28,209 nt of DNA from JAKEGK01 sp036507695 (GTDB lineage: Bacteria; Pseudomonadota; Gammaproteobacteria; SZUA-152): positions 1-28,209 of the forward strand of contig DATCIR010000289.1 of assembly GCA_036507695.1 (NCBI GenBank), written 5' to 3'. Shown here piece after piece: positions 8,458-15,947 of this stretch (its first letter is position 1; every line of letters begins with the position of its first letter). Made by a program: the position numbers and the translations under genes. The notes below the pieces were generated by a model. It saw only the letters and a program-made list of their open reading frames with translations. It searched no databases and was not told the DNA's origin.

Positions 8458-9064
8458 ATGGGCGGTTCTTTGTCCGTTGATAGTGATATTGATTAATGGA
8501 TGCGCAGCACCTGAAAAACAAAAACCCGAGCCAGCGGCCACAGATAAAAGCGCAGCCAGCTTACCGGTGGTGGCTGATGTGAAAATTCCGCCAAACGCCC
8601 GGCAGCAGTATGATGAGGCAATTGCCGCGATGCGTTCGGGCAATATCCCTCAAGCGAAAAATATTTTATCGAATTTAACCAAGTCATTTCCTGAAATCGC
8701 CGGGCCCTATGTGAATTTAGGTATAATCCACTTTCGCGCGGACGAGATTGACCAGGCTGAAGAAGCGTTTAATCAAGCGCTTAAAGTTAATCCGCAGAGT
8801 GCCGTTAGTCTAAACCATCTAGGAATTATCTACCGGGGCAGGGGTAAGTTTGACGAAGCGCGCGCCAATTATGAAAAAGCTCTGACATTAGATCCAAACT
8901 ACGCCTATGCGCATTTAAATTACGGCATACTGCTGGATCTTTATCTTGGCGAGCTGGATAAAGCGCTGGATCATTACCAAACGTTCCAAAAATTAGCGCC
9001 ACAGGAAGATAAAGAAGTTGAAAAATGGATCGTTGATCTCGAACGCCGCATGAAAAGCCGGTAA
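8438..9064 (+). CDS. Small TPR lipoprotein
   Basis: The chosen start is TTG at 8438, because AAAGGAG lies eight bases upstream; GTG 8390 and ATG 8411 are in-frame alternatives without such a site. The roughly 208-aa product has a lipoprotein signal ending I-L-I-N-G-C at about residue 22, followed by A-A-P, so an outer-membrane lipoprotein is expected. After a Pro/Ala/Lys-rich linker, residues about 55-200 hold three to four TPRs, two of them near-canonical (YVNLGIIHFRADEIDQAEEA, LNHLGIIYRGRGKFDEARA). It resembles PilF-type TPR pilotins in size and layout, but the context points to the ExbBD cluster. It overlaps the preceding gene by 20 bp, which favours translational coupling. Confidence 0.85.
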   Translation: MQKLSGRWAVLCPLIVILINGCAAPEKQKPEPAATDKSAASLPVVADVKIPPNARQQYDEAIAAMRSGNIPQAKNILSNLTKSFPEIAGPYVNLGIIHFRADEIDQAEEAFNQALKVNPQSAVSLNHLGIIYRGRGKFDEARANYEKALTLDPNYAYAHLNYGILLDLYLGELDKALDHYQTFQKLAPQEDKEVEKWIVDLERRMKSR

Positions 9065-9139
9065 CCGGGGCTGAGTAACATTTAATTGAGAAACAATTGT
9101 GTTGTAATCTGCTTGTTGAAAGTTACAATGAAGGTTGTT

Positions 9140-9427
9140 ATGAACAGCAAAATTTTCTTCCTGCTCTTTGTGTTTTTAATGGCATTCAGTCAACTGGCGC
9201 TAACGGCTGACCGCCTGGAACTTGATAAAACCGCCATAATTGGTTCACGCGAGCTTCCAAAGGTGCTATATATTGTCCCGTGGAAGGATTCACGAATAGG
9301 CACTTTAGCGGGAGTGTCGGAAAAGGGTTCCTTTAAGGAAAGTATGACAGCGTTGGATCGGGAGGTATTTTTGAGGGAGTTGGACTACTACCGTGTATTG
9401 AATGAGCCAGATGTAGCGCCAAAATAA
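9140..9427 (+). CDS. Small exported protein of unknown function
   Basis: About 95 aa from ATG 9140, preceded by GAAGG at five bases; longer in-frame starts at 9086 and 9128 lack a ribosome binding site. The N-terminus is a signal peptide (F-F-L-L-F-V-F-L-M-A-F-S-Q-L-A-L-T-A-D) with probable cleavage after T-A. The mature part of about 70 residues is charged and carries no motif that I recognise. The short mature segment RELPKVLYIVPWKDSRIG looks structured. It lies between the TPR lipoprotein gene and the ExbB gene on the same strand, so it is probably a small periplasmic part of the same complex. A 200-bp gap with secondary structure follows. Confidence 0.7.
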   Translation: MNSKIFFLLFVFLMAFSQLALTADRLELDKTAIIGSRELPKVLYIVPWKDSRIGTLAGVSEKGSFKESMTALDREVFLRELDYYRVLNEPDVAPK

Positions 9428-9527
9428 AAAGCCGCGACGTAAGCCCCGCCATGATAGCCCGGGTTAGTTGGTAAAACGCTTTGCCGATATTGCACGTTAA
9501 TCGGCGGTTAACGCCTAGGGCGGCTTT
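9428..9527 (+). other. Inverted-repeat region after the small exported protein gene
   Basis: An 8-bp perfect inverted repeat (AAAGCCGC at 9428-9435, GCGGCTTT at 9520-9527) encloses about 84 bases. Nested within it is GCCGAT (9483-9488) pairing with ATCGGC (9500-9505). This could be a structured leader, an attenuator or a weak terminator in the middle of the operon. There is no T-tract typical of a strong intrinsic terminator. Confidence 0.35.
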
Positions 9528-9578
9528 AATTGCAGTAACATAAAATTTTGATCTTGTAAACTGGATAGTGAAGCGGTA

Positions 9579-9600
9579 AATAAGTGTAACTTATTGTTAC
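9579..9600. promoter_or_regulatory. Overlapping palindromes upstream of the ExbB gene, possible operator
   Basis: AATAAGT-GTA-ACTTATT (9579-9595) is a perfect 7-bp-arm dyad. It overlaps a second dyad GTAAC-TTATT-GTTAC (9586-9600). It lies 34 bp upstream of the ExbB start, where a repressor could act, or where an mRNA hairpin could affect initiation. A weak promoter-like pair (TTGTAA / TAAATA, 17-bp spacing) lies just before it. No cognate regulator is known. Confidence 0.4.
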
Positions 9601-9634
9601 TATGCTATCGGTTAGGATATGTGAGGAGAAAAAA

Positions 9635-10273
9635 ATGGAAGTCTATTCCGATGTAATTAAGTTCTTTCAGGAAGGTGGTCTGTTTATGTACCCCATCTTA
9701 CTGGTTTTGGGGCTGGGTCTCGCGATTGCTTTAGAGCGATACATGTATTTAACCTACGCCAAACAAACCAATCGTTCCATGTGGCAGAAACTGGTGCCAC
9801 TGCTGCAGCGCAATGATTACAAACAGGCGATGTCGGTGAGCTCGGCGTCCAAGGCGGACATCGGCAAAATCCTCACGTACGGACTGACCCGGTTACAGGC
9901 ATCCCGCAGCCGTACCGACATTGAAATGGCCATGGAAGAAGGATTAATGGAAGTCATTCCCCGTCTTGAAAAGCGTACCCACTATCTGGCCACCTTCGCC
10001 AATATCGCAACGCTGCTGGGATTGCTGGGCACCATTATCGGCCTGATTCAGGCTTTCACCGCGGTTGCCAACGCCAATCCCGCTGACAAGGCGGATCTGC
10101 TCTCCGCCAGTATTTCAGTTGCCATGAATACCACGGCGTTTGGTTTGATTGTTGCCATACCGTTGTTATTGATTTTCACTGTACTGCAAACCAAAACCAC
10201 AGAACTGGTGGATAGCATGGAAATGGCAACTGTGAAGTTCCTCAATGTTATTTCCGAACACGCCAGACAATAA
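9635..10273 (+). CDS. ExbB/TolQ/MotA-family proton channel subunit (AglR-like)
   Basis: Inner-membrane channel subunit that, with ExbD/TolR-type partners, converts proton-motive force into mechanical work. The start is ATG 9635, preceded by GAGGAG at six bases, giving 212 aa. Three membrane segments are visible: about 17-37 (FMYPILLVLGLGLAIALERY), about 120-142 (FANIATLLGLLGTIIGLIQAF) and about 160-185 (VAMNTTAFGLIVAIPLLLIF). The LLGLLGTIIGL and NTTAFGLIVAIP segments are the conserved MotA/TolQ/ExbB core and include the Thr/Ala-lined pore positions. The length is typical of AglR and ExbB. It is followed by two ExbD-type genes, the arrangement seen in AglRQS-type and Tol-type motors, rather than by a single exbD. 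Confidence 0.93.
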   Translation: MEVYSDVIKFFQEGGLFMYPILLVLGLGLAIALERYMYLTYAKQTNRSMWQKLVPLLQRNDYKQAMSVSSASKADIGKILTYGLTRLQASRSRTDIEMAMEEGLMEVIPRLEKRTHYLATFANIATLLGLLGTIIGLIQAFTAVANANPADKADLLSASISVAMNTTAFGLIVAIPLLLIFTVLQTKTTELVDSMEMATVKFLNVISEHARQ

Positions 10274-10317
10274 TGCCGCCTGAACAGAGCCGACAAGCTT
10301 ACAGTTAGGAAAATAAC

Positions 10318-10845
10318 ATGTCACGAGTCCGTATCCGGCGTGGTGACAGAACGCCGCCAGATCTTGATGTCACTGCATTCATGAACCTGATGGTGGTTCT
10401 CGTGCCATTCCTGTTGATTACCGCGGTGTTCTCACAAATGACAATTCTGGAACTTAATTTACCGCCGGCGAACCAGCCCAAGCCTGACCAGGATCAATTG
10501 AATAAGGATGTTAATTTCGAATTAATCATTCGCAAGAATTCCATTACCGTCGCCGATACGCAGGGCGGCCCGATCAAAACTTTTGAGGCGAGCGGCGGCG
10601 GTTTCGACATGAAAGGCGTAACGGATCTGCTGGTGCGCATCAAGGAAAAATTTCCGGACAAACTGAATATCACCCTGTTGCTGGAACAAAACGTCAATTA
10701 TGATGTTCTGGTCCAGGTGATGGACGCGGTCCGGGTTGTGACCCATATAGAAGAAGGTGTTCCCGTAAAGAGGGAATTGTTTCCGCAGATTGCCATTGGT
10801 GACGCGCCGCCACCGGAACCGGTAATTGAAGGGAAGGGTAAATAA
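10318..10845 (+). CDS. ExbD/TolR-family protein with Asn in place of the channel Asp
   Basis: The 175-aa protein is single-pass, with a membrane segment at about residues 18-40 and a periplasmic domain. It aligns with E. coli ExbD without gaps through the membrane segment: the family pattern D-I-N-V-T-P-F-I-D-V-M appears here as D-L-D-V-T-A-F-M-N-L-M. The residue equivalent to the proton-carrying Asp25 of ExbD is therefore Asn23 (codon AAC at 10384-10386). The periplasmic part keeps the family end pattern V-N-Y-D-V-L-V-Q-V-M-D, like the VDYETLMKVMD of ExbD. This subunit probably cannot carry protons itself and may be structural in a heteromeric D-D stalk. AGGAAA precedes the ATG, and the stop overlaps the next start as TAATG. 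Confidence 0.92.
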   Translation: MSRVRIRRGDRTPPDLDVTAFMNLMVVLVPFLLITAVFSQMTILELNLPPANQPKPDQDQLNKDVNFELIIRKNSITVADTQGGPIKTFEASGGGFDMKGVTDLLVRIKEKFPDKLNITLLLEQNVNYDVLVQVMDAVRVVTHIEEGVPVKRELFPQIAIGDAPPPEPVIEGKGK

Positions 10846-11357
10846 TGCAAGCGCATTCTCGTCGTGCAAAACGCATGGAGCGGCACCACAAGCGCCACAA
10901 GAAGAGCGCCGGCCTGAATATGATTTCCCTGATGGATATTTTCACTATTCTGGTGTTCTTTCTATTGGTAAGTTCATCCTCGGTGCAGGATCTGCCCAGC
11001 ACCAAGCAAATCAAATTACCCGAGTCCATTGCGGACAAACTGCCTAAGGAAACCGTGGTGATCGTCGTGAATAACGATGACATTCTGGTGCAGGGCAACA
11101 AGATCGTGGATGTAAAATCGGTGATTAACGCCGAGAATCCGGAGATTACTCCGTTAAAACTCGCACTGCTGGATCAGGCAAAACGCGTCATTGTAAAAAA
11201 AGCACCCGATGGCGCTCCGGTAAACCGTGATGTAACTATCATGGGTGACAAGGAAATTCCCTATAAACTGCTAAAGAAAATCATGTATACCTGCACCTTG
11301 GCCAGTTACGGCAATATCTCATTGGCGGTGACCAGGAAAAACGAACCAAACGGATAG
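10845..11357 (+). CDS. Second ExbD/TolR-family protein with intact channel Asp
   Basis: The 170-aa protein has a very basic N-terminus (H, R and K over residues 4-20) and a single membrane segment at about 26-45 (M-I-S-L-M-D-I-F-T-I-L-V-F-F-L-L-V). Asp31 sits where ExbD Asp25 lies, so this is the proton-competent partner of the channel. A periplasmic domain of about 120 residues follows. Its start overlaps the previous stop by one base (TAATG), consistent with fixed stoichiometry. The C-terminus holds a CTLASYGNISLAV-like segment typical of the last strand and helix of ExbD-type domains. Two different D-type subunits per locus is also the layout of AglQ and AglS. Confidence 0.92.
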   Translation: MQAHSRRAKRMERHHKRHKKSAGLNMISLMDIFTILVFFLLVSSSSVQDLPSTKQIKLPESIADKLPKETVVIVVNNDDILVQGNKIVDVKSVINAENPEITPLKLALLDQAKRVIVKKAPDGAPVNRDVTIMGDKEIPYKLLKKIMYTCTLASYGNISLAVTRKNEPNG

Positions 11358-11364
11358 CACAATA

Positions 11365-12309
11365 GTGGCAGCCTTATATCATTCCTACATTCTACCCTGG
11401 ACGGCGATTCCGGAAGAAGACGCGCGGCTTAAGCGTAATCTCCAGATTATATTGACGCTGACGCTGATTTTCGGGGTGGTTGCGCCATTTCTACCCGTAA
11501 AAGAAACCGACAAGACTCAAGTTGAAGAACTGCCACCCCGTCTGGCGCAATTGGTGATTGAAAAACAAAAACCGAAACCACCTCCGCCCGAAAAGAAAGA
11601 GGAAAAGAAAGAGAAGCCCAAGGAAGAAAAGAAAAAAGAGGAAAAGAAGGAAAAGCCCAAGGAGGAAGTGAAGCCAAAGGAGAAAACCCAGGCTGAGCTG
11701 GTTGCCGAAGCGCGGAAAAAAGCCGCCAACACCGGCTTGCTGGCCTTGTCCGATGAATTGTCGGACTTGCGTGATGCTACGCCCCAGTTAAACAAGTCAA
11801 AACCGCTGGCGAAAGGCGCCACCGAGGCGAAAGTGGTGCAGCGTAATATATTGACCTCGGGCGTGGCCAGTGCGGGCAGTGGCGGCATCGATACCTCAAG
11901 CCTGAGCACCGGTGTGGGCCGCAGCAGTCTGGCCGGCCGTGCAACCACACAGGTTGACAGCCCGGTCGAACAGGTGGCGCAGAATGCACGTATCGAAAGT
12001 GATAAAAGAAGCAACAAAGCCAGCCGGACTTACGAAGAGGTGTCTTTGGTGTTCGATAAAAACAAGGGCGCGATTTATGCGCTTTACAACCGTGAGTTAC
12101 GCACCAACCCGGCTTTGCAGGGTAAGATCGTTGTTGAAATTACCATTGATCCCGCCGGTGCGGTTACCAATGTGAAAGTAGTGTCCAGTGATTTGAATTC
12201 GCCGGAACTGGAGAAGAAGCTGCTTGCCCGGATCAGGTTATTCAATTTCGGACCCAAGGACGTGCAAACCCTGATTGTCACGTACCCGATTGATTTCCTG
12301 CCGCCCTAG
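11365..12309 (+). CDS. TonB/AgmX(GltG)-like energy-transducing protein
   Basis: The 314-aa protein starts at GTG 11365. The layout is a cytoplasmic N-terminus of about 23 residues, one membrane segment at about 24-45, a strongly K/E/P-rich spacer at 67-107 typical of TonB-type proteins, a Ser/Gly-rich linker, and a C-terminal domain at about 225-314. That domain follows the AgmX/PglI C-terminal pattern (V-F-D-K-N-K-G-A-I-Y-A-L-Y, then NPALQGKIVVEITIDPAGAV). PglI is GltG and AgmX is GltJ in myxobacteria. As I remember the family pattern, a Cys usually precedes the Tyr; here it is Leu, which I flag with caution. The predicted role is coupling the ExbB/ExbD motor to periplasmic and outer-membrane TPR partners. 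It is the last gene of the cluster and converges on the adenosyltransferase gene; no clear terminator is seen in 12310-12360. Confidence 0.85.
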   Translation: MAALYHSYILPWTAIPEEDARLKRNLQIILTLTLIFGVVAPFLPVKETDKTQVEELPPRLAQLVIEKQKPKPPPPEKKEEKKEKPKEEKKKEEKKEKPKEEVKPKEKTQAELVAEARKKAANTGLLALSDELSDLRDATPQLNKSKPLAKGATEAKVVQRNILTSGVASAGSGGIDTSSLSTGVGRSSLAGRATTQVDSPVEQVAQNARIESDKRSNKASRTYEEVSLVFDKNKGAIYALYNRELRTNPALQGKIVVEITIDPAGAVTNVKVVSSDLNSPELEKKLLARIRLFNFGPKDVQTLIVTYPIDFLPP

Positions 12310-12360
12310 ATTAATAATTTAGCAATCCAATTTGGCAGCGGGTTTTGATACATCAGCGCA

Positions 12361-12912
12361 TCAGGTTTCAATATCCGCCTGCCACAAAATGTCCGGCTGC
12401 CCGCTCTGCCGGTTGATGTGCCGGGCCAGTACAAATAAAAAATCCGATAGCCGGTTCAGGTATTGCAGGACGTTTGCGGAAACCGCTTCCCTGTTATGCA
12501 ACAAGACCACGCTGCGTTCGGCGCGGCGGCAAACGCTGCGCGCCTGATGCGTAAAGGCGGCGGCCAGGTTCCCGCCCGGTAATATAAAATCTTTTAACGG
12601 CGCAAGGTGCGCATTGAGGCTGTCCAACTGGTTTTCGAGATAAGTAACATGTTCCGGTTTAATGAGTTGATAACCCGGCAGTGACAACTCGCCACCCAGA
12701 TTAAACAGGTGATGCTGGACGTTGGTGAGAATACGGCGAATAGCATCATCGAGCGCCTGGGTTAGTACTATTCCTACCGCACTGTTTAACTCGTCCACGT
12801 CCCCGATGGCGGCAATCCGTGCGTGATCCTTGGGGACGCGGCTGCCATCGCTCAACCCCGTCGTACCCTTGTCGCCGGTACGGGTGTAAATTTTTGACAG
12901 GCGATTTCCCAT
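12361..12912 (-). CDS. ATP:cob(I)alamin adenosyltransferase, PduO type
   Basis: This enzyme transfers the 5'-deoxyadenosyl group from ATP to cob(I)alamin, making adenosylcobalamin in the cytoplasm. The 183-aa size fits the PduO/MMAB family. The N-terminal ATP-binding signature is present (K-I-Y-T-R-T-G-D-K-G-T-T-G-L), then G-D-V-D-E-L-N-S, F-I-L-P-G-G near residue 110, R-x-x-C-R-R-A-E-R, and the C-terminal N-R-L-S-D-F-L-F-V-L-A-R helix with its conserved Arg and Asp. It starts 6 bases after the tonB stop, so it is the last gene of a riboswitch-led btuB-tonB-adenosyltransferase operon, which fits activation of imported B12. Confidence 0.95.
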   Translation of the reverse strand: MGNRLSKIYTRTGDKGTTGLSDGSRVPKDHARIAAIGDVDELNSAVGIVLTQALDDAIRRILTNVQHHLFNLGGELSLPGYQLIKPEHVTYLENQLDSLNAHLAPLKDFILPGGNLAAAFTHQARSVCRRAERSVVLLHNREAVSANVLQYLNRLSDFLFVLARHINRQSGQPDILWQADIET

Positions 12913-12918
12913 AATCGA

Positions 12919-13641
12919 TTAACCACCCAGAAGTTTGTATTCAATTGGCAAGACTGTATCAAGGGGCCTGCCGCGCAGCCAGGCATCGATGTCCCGTAAT
13001 ACGGATATGCGGTTTAAGGTTTCCATTGCCGCTTGATCCAAAACCGCATAGCCGGACGTTGATATTACTCTAATCCGCGACAGTTGACCATTTGGCTCGA
13101 TCCGCAGGCCCAGTTTAACCAGGCCTTGCCAGCCATTGCGTTGCGCCAGCCTCGGATAGGTAAAGTGCTCTGAAATCGCGAGGTTCAACTGTTGCGTGAC
13201 CCTGTGGGCACTTTCCGGCAATTGCGAATTGTGCGGTTGCTGGATGTGAAGGGGTTGTGTGAGCTGAACGGCTAATTCCTGCGCCGGTGACTGTTCCGCG
13301 CTGCGGAGCGAGCCGGCAAAATCTTCGGACCATTGAATCGATTGTTTGGTACTGGGCGGCGTAGCCGGGTCGTTGTTTTTGGGTTGAAGTGGCGGCGGTG
13401 TTGATTTTACCAGCCTACTGTGGTGTTGCCCGCTCTGCTTTATTACCGCTGCAACTGTTGATTGCGCCTTGGCGGGTTTGGTAAACGACACGACTAATGC
13501 CTGATTGTCCGGCTGCGCCGGCGGGGAGAGGCGCGGTGGCGCAGGCGCTATCATAGGCAGTAAAAGCACCGCATGAATCACCAAGGACAGCGCGCTAAAT
13601 GTTACCATCCTGTTGTTCACGTAGCTGGATATTGGTTTCAT
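12919..13641 (-). CDS. tonB: TonB-family protein, probably serving BtuB
   Basis: The protein is about 240 aa from ATG 13641; GTG 13650 is an in-frame alternative three codons earlier. It has a short cytoplasmic N-terminus, a membrane anchor at about residues 13-33, a Pro/Gln/Lys-containing periplasmic spacer, and a C-terminal TonB domain of about 90 residues (Y-P-R-L-A-Q-R-N-G-W-Q-G, then VKLGLRIEPNGQLSRIRV and Y-A-V-L-D-Q-A-A). TonB delivers energy from ExbB-ExbD to TonB-dependent receptors. No exbBD pair lies in this operon; the closest is the three-gene set at 9635-11357. Its position between btuB and the cobalamin adenosyltransferase gene points to a receptor-dedicated TonB for B12. Confidence 0.9.
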   Translation of the reverse strand: MKPISSYVNNRMVTFSALSLVIHAVLLLPMIAPAPPRLSPPAQPDNQALVVSFTKPAKAQSTVAAVIKQSGQHHSRLVKSTPPPLQPKNNDPATPPSTKQSIQWSEDFAGSLRSAEQSPAQELAVQLTQPLHIQQPHNSQLPESAHRVTQQLNLAISEHFTYPRLAQRNGWQGLVKLGLRIEPNGQLSRIRVISTSGYAVLDQAAMETLNRISVLRDIDAWLRGRPLDTVLPIEYKLLGG

Positions 13642-13666
13642 GTTGCTCACGTTATTGGCCTGGGGT

Positions 13667-13722
13667 GTTGATCTGCGTTAGTTGATCTGCGTTAGTTGAT
13701 CAGCGTTTGTTGATCAGCGTTG
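13667..13722. repeat. 14-bp tandem array overlapping the btuB stop codon
   Basis: Four units start at 13667, 13681, 13695 and 13709 (GTTGATCTGCGTTA twice, then two GTTGATCAGCGTT variants). The last unit overlaps the btuB stop and its final two codons (Q, R). The array lies in the gap between btuB and tonB, so copy-number change would alter the intercistronic distance and possibly the BtuB C-terminus. Confidence 0.9.
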
Positions 13723-15516
13723 ATAGGCAACCGAAAGCATGATGAAACGATCCTGCGCGTTAAATCCCGAGGCCAGTTGATATTCTTTATCGAACAGGTT
13801 TTCAATGTGCGTTTTGAATTGCCACGCGGGATTCAGCCGGTAGGTATAATTAAAGTTTACAAGTCCATACGACGGCAATGTTGCGTCAAAGTCCTCGCGA
13901 TCGCTGGTTGCCAGTAAATCCATGCCGATGGTATGCGCGCTTTTTTGATACTGTACCGCCGCCGTCAGGATTCGCTTGGCACGGCGCAGCAGCCTGTCGC
14001 CGGTATCACGGTCATGCGGATCCTGGAACAGGATTTCCATCCTGGAGGACCAGTTTTGCCGGCGTAACTGGTAGCCCAGTTCCAGCCCACGGATGCGGGT
14101 GCGGCCGATGTTTTCCAGTGCGCTGGTTGCAAAATTATAGTTAATCAAATTATCAATATCATTTTGAAACAGGCTCGCTGAAAAGGAATGATGGTTGTCA
14201 GGCTGATACCGGGAACCCAATTCAAAATTTTGCGAGGTTTCCGCTTTAAGATCCGGGTTGCCGCCGAACCCGTAACGGTCGACAGGACTGGGCGCGCGAA
14301 AGCCGGTTCCAACACCGGCTAATAATCTGAGTTGCGGGGAGAATGAGTAACCGTAATCCAGGTTATACGTCGTTTCGTCGCCAAAATTTTTGTCATCAGT
14401 GTAACGCAGCGCGGCGACCAGATGGTTTGCGGCGAATTTGAAATCATCCTGCAAAAAAACCGCTTTTACGATGTTGTTCCTGCCGGCTTCCGGCAGTGCC
14501 GAACCAAAACTGACGTAATCCACTTTTTCTTCGGCGTAATACCAGCCCGCGCTCAGCAGATTATTGCCGTTAATATCAAAATCGGACTGAAAATCCACGG
14601 CGTTACGCGTGGTTTTTGCCTGGTCATCGCTTTGATTTTGCGCGATGTCATCGATTGCCCGGCTGAGTTTCAGGTTGGCGCTGCCATGGCTGCCAAAGGC
14701 GGATTTGACGGACATCGATCCCACGCTGTTCCTGAAATCCTGATCAACGGGATCACCCAGAAAGGTCACGTATTCGGTGGTGCCCTGCGCTGTCCAATAG
14801 GCCAAAGCAACCTGGGTTGCGCCTAATGCCGTGTTAACGTAAGTGTTAAGAGAATTGTTTTCGTAACCTCGATCAGTCGAAGAATTACTTAGGGTGGGAA
14901 AACCATCGGTTTTAAATCCCTTGGCATCGATGCCAAAGCGGGCATTTTTCACCAGGGTGTGATAACCGATATGAAGCTGCCGGGTATTGTCCGTTCCCGC
15001 ACCGGCATCCGCCTGGATAATGTCGTCCGCTTGCGCGCTTTTCCGGGTGATGATATTGATCACGCCGCCAATGCCTTCTGACCCGTACAAGGACGAGCGC
15101 GGACCTTTGACGATTTCGATTTGCTCGATTAAATCGGGATTAATATTTTGTATGGCGGCGATCGATACGGTGCGGGCGTTTATTTTTATACCGTCAATCA
15201 TAACAATGACGTGATCGCTGTCCGTGCCGCGCACAAACAACGACGTCGTTTGGCCGGGCCCCCCGTTGCGGGATAATTCGATGCCCGCGTGAAAACGCAG
15301 CAATTCCGCGACGTCCCGCGACTGGCTCAGCTCGATGTCTTGCCGGGTTATCACAATGGCCGGAGTCACGGTTTGATCCGCGAGTTGCGCGGTGCGTGTT
15401 GCGGTAACGACGACCGGTTGAAGTTCGTCCGCGGCCTGCGCGCAAAGTGAATAGTACGAAAGTCCCCAAAAAACACCTGCGATACAGGCGGATCTGACAT
15501 GGTTTTTATTAAGCAT
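13714..15516 (-). CDS. btuB: BtuB-type TonB-dependent vitamin B12 receptor
   Basis: Outer-membrane receptor for cobalamins, about 600 aa from ATG 15516. The site is preceded by GAGGG; an upstream start at 15546 has no such site. A signal peptide ends near C-A-Q-A-A-D. It is followed by the TonB box region E-L-Q-P-V-V-V-T-A-T-R, a plug domain to about residue 140 (FVRGTDSDHVIVMIDGIKIN, then V-K-G-P-R-S-S-L-Y-G-S-E-G-I-G-G-V-I-N-I-I-T) and a 22-strand-type barrel. The plug motifs and size match BtuB. Assignment to B12 is strengthened by the cobalamin riboswitch 180 bp upstream and by the adenosyltransferase gene downstream. The C-terminus ends S-V-A-Y-Q-R rather than in the usual terminal Phe/Trp, and the last codons lie inside a tandem repeat. 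Confidence 0.95.
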   Translation of the reverse strand: MLNKNHVRSACIAGVFWGLSYYSLCAQAADELQPVVVTATRTAQLADQTVTPAIVITRQDIELSQSRDVAELLRFHAGIELSRNGGPGQTTSLFVRGTDSDHVIVMIDGIKINARTVSIAAIQNINPDLIEQIEIVKGPRSSLYGSEGIGGVINIITRKSAQADDIIQADAGAGTDNTRQLHIGYHTLVKNARFGIDAKGFKTDGFPTLSNSSTDRGYENNSLNTYVNTALGATQVALAYWTAQGTTEYVTFLGDPVDQDFRNSVGSMSVKSAFGSHGSANLKLSRAIDDIAQNQSDDQAKTTRNAVDFQSDFDINGNNLLSAGWYYAEEKVDYVSFGSALPEAGRNNIVKAVFLQDDFKFAANHLVAALRYTDDKNFGDETTYNLDYGYSFSPQLRLLAGVGTGFRAPSPVDRYGFGGNPDLKAETSQNFELGSRYQPDNHHSFSASLFQNDIDNLINYNFATSALENIGRTRIRGLELGYQLRRQNWSSRMEILFQDPHDRDTGDRLLRRAKRILTAAVQYQKSAHTIGMDLLATSDREDFDATLPSYGLVNFNYTYRLNPAWQFKTHIENLFDKEYQLASGFNAQDRFIMLSVAYQR

Positions 15517-15699
15517 TTTTCCCTCACGCATCAATAAAGCGCACACCCGCGCCGATAGTTATTGAAAGTTAATATTGTGTTGTGAAGGAACTGCCCGGAG
15601 GGAGCTGAAGAGCCAGTCGCAGAAGGAACCGATTGTTATAGTTACGAGTGCTATGGTCACGAGCCCGCCACCGTTGCCCTCCGCAACCTGAGTACGAGT

Positions 15700-15925
15700 G
15701 CTTTGGCCGGTCTCCGGACTGATGAGTGGGGTTGAAACTCCCCGGGTAGACGCCTTCCCACACCGATATGCCGTTTATAGGCATATAATTTGTGCAGTGG
15801 CGGTGAATCTACTGTTTACTCAATCACCGTTGCGGGGGCAGTGCCGGGTTTATCATGTACGCGATCAAGAGCTTGTAGCATGACGCACCGGCTTCCCGTT
15901 TCATTCCTCCGGGTGGAAACCCGTC
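15700..15925 (-). promoter_or_regulatory. Cobalamin (AdoCbl-class) riboswitch upstream of btuB
   Basis: Read on the minus strand, the conserved elements come in the right order. They are GAAACGGGAAGCCGGTG (near 15902-15886), CCCGGCACTGCCCCCGCAACGGTGA in two adjoining pieces (near 15848-15824), GCCACTG (15801-15795), GTGGGAAGGCG (near 15761-15751) and the B12 box AGTCCGGAGACCGGCC (15720-15705). No U-tract terminator is apparent between the aptamer and btuB, so control may be by hiding the ribosome binding site or by Rho. It is expected to lower btuB-tonB-adenosyltransferase expression when cobalamin is plentiful. Confidence 0.95.
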
Positions 15926-15947
15926 GGAACACCAAAAGCAGCCCGGA

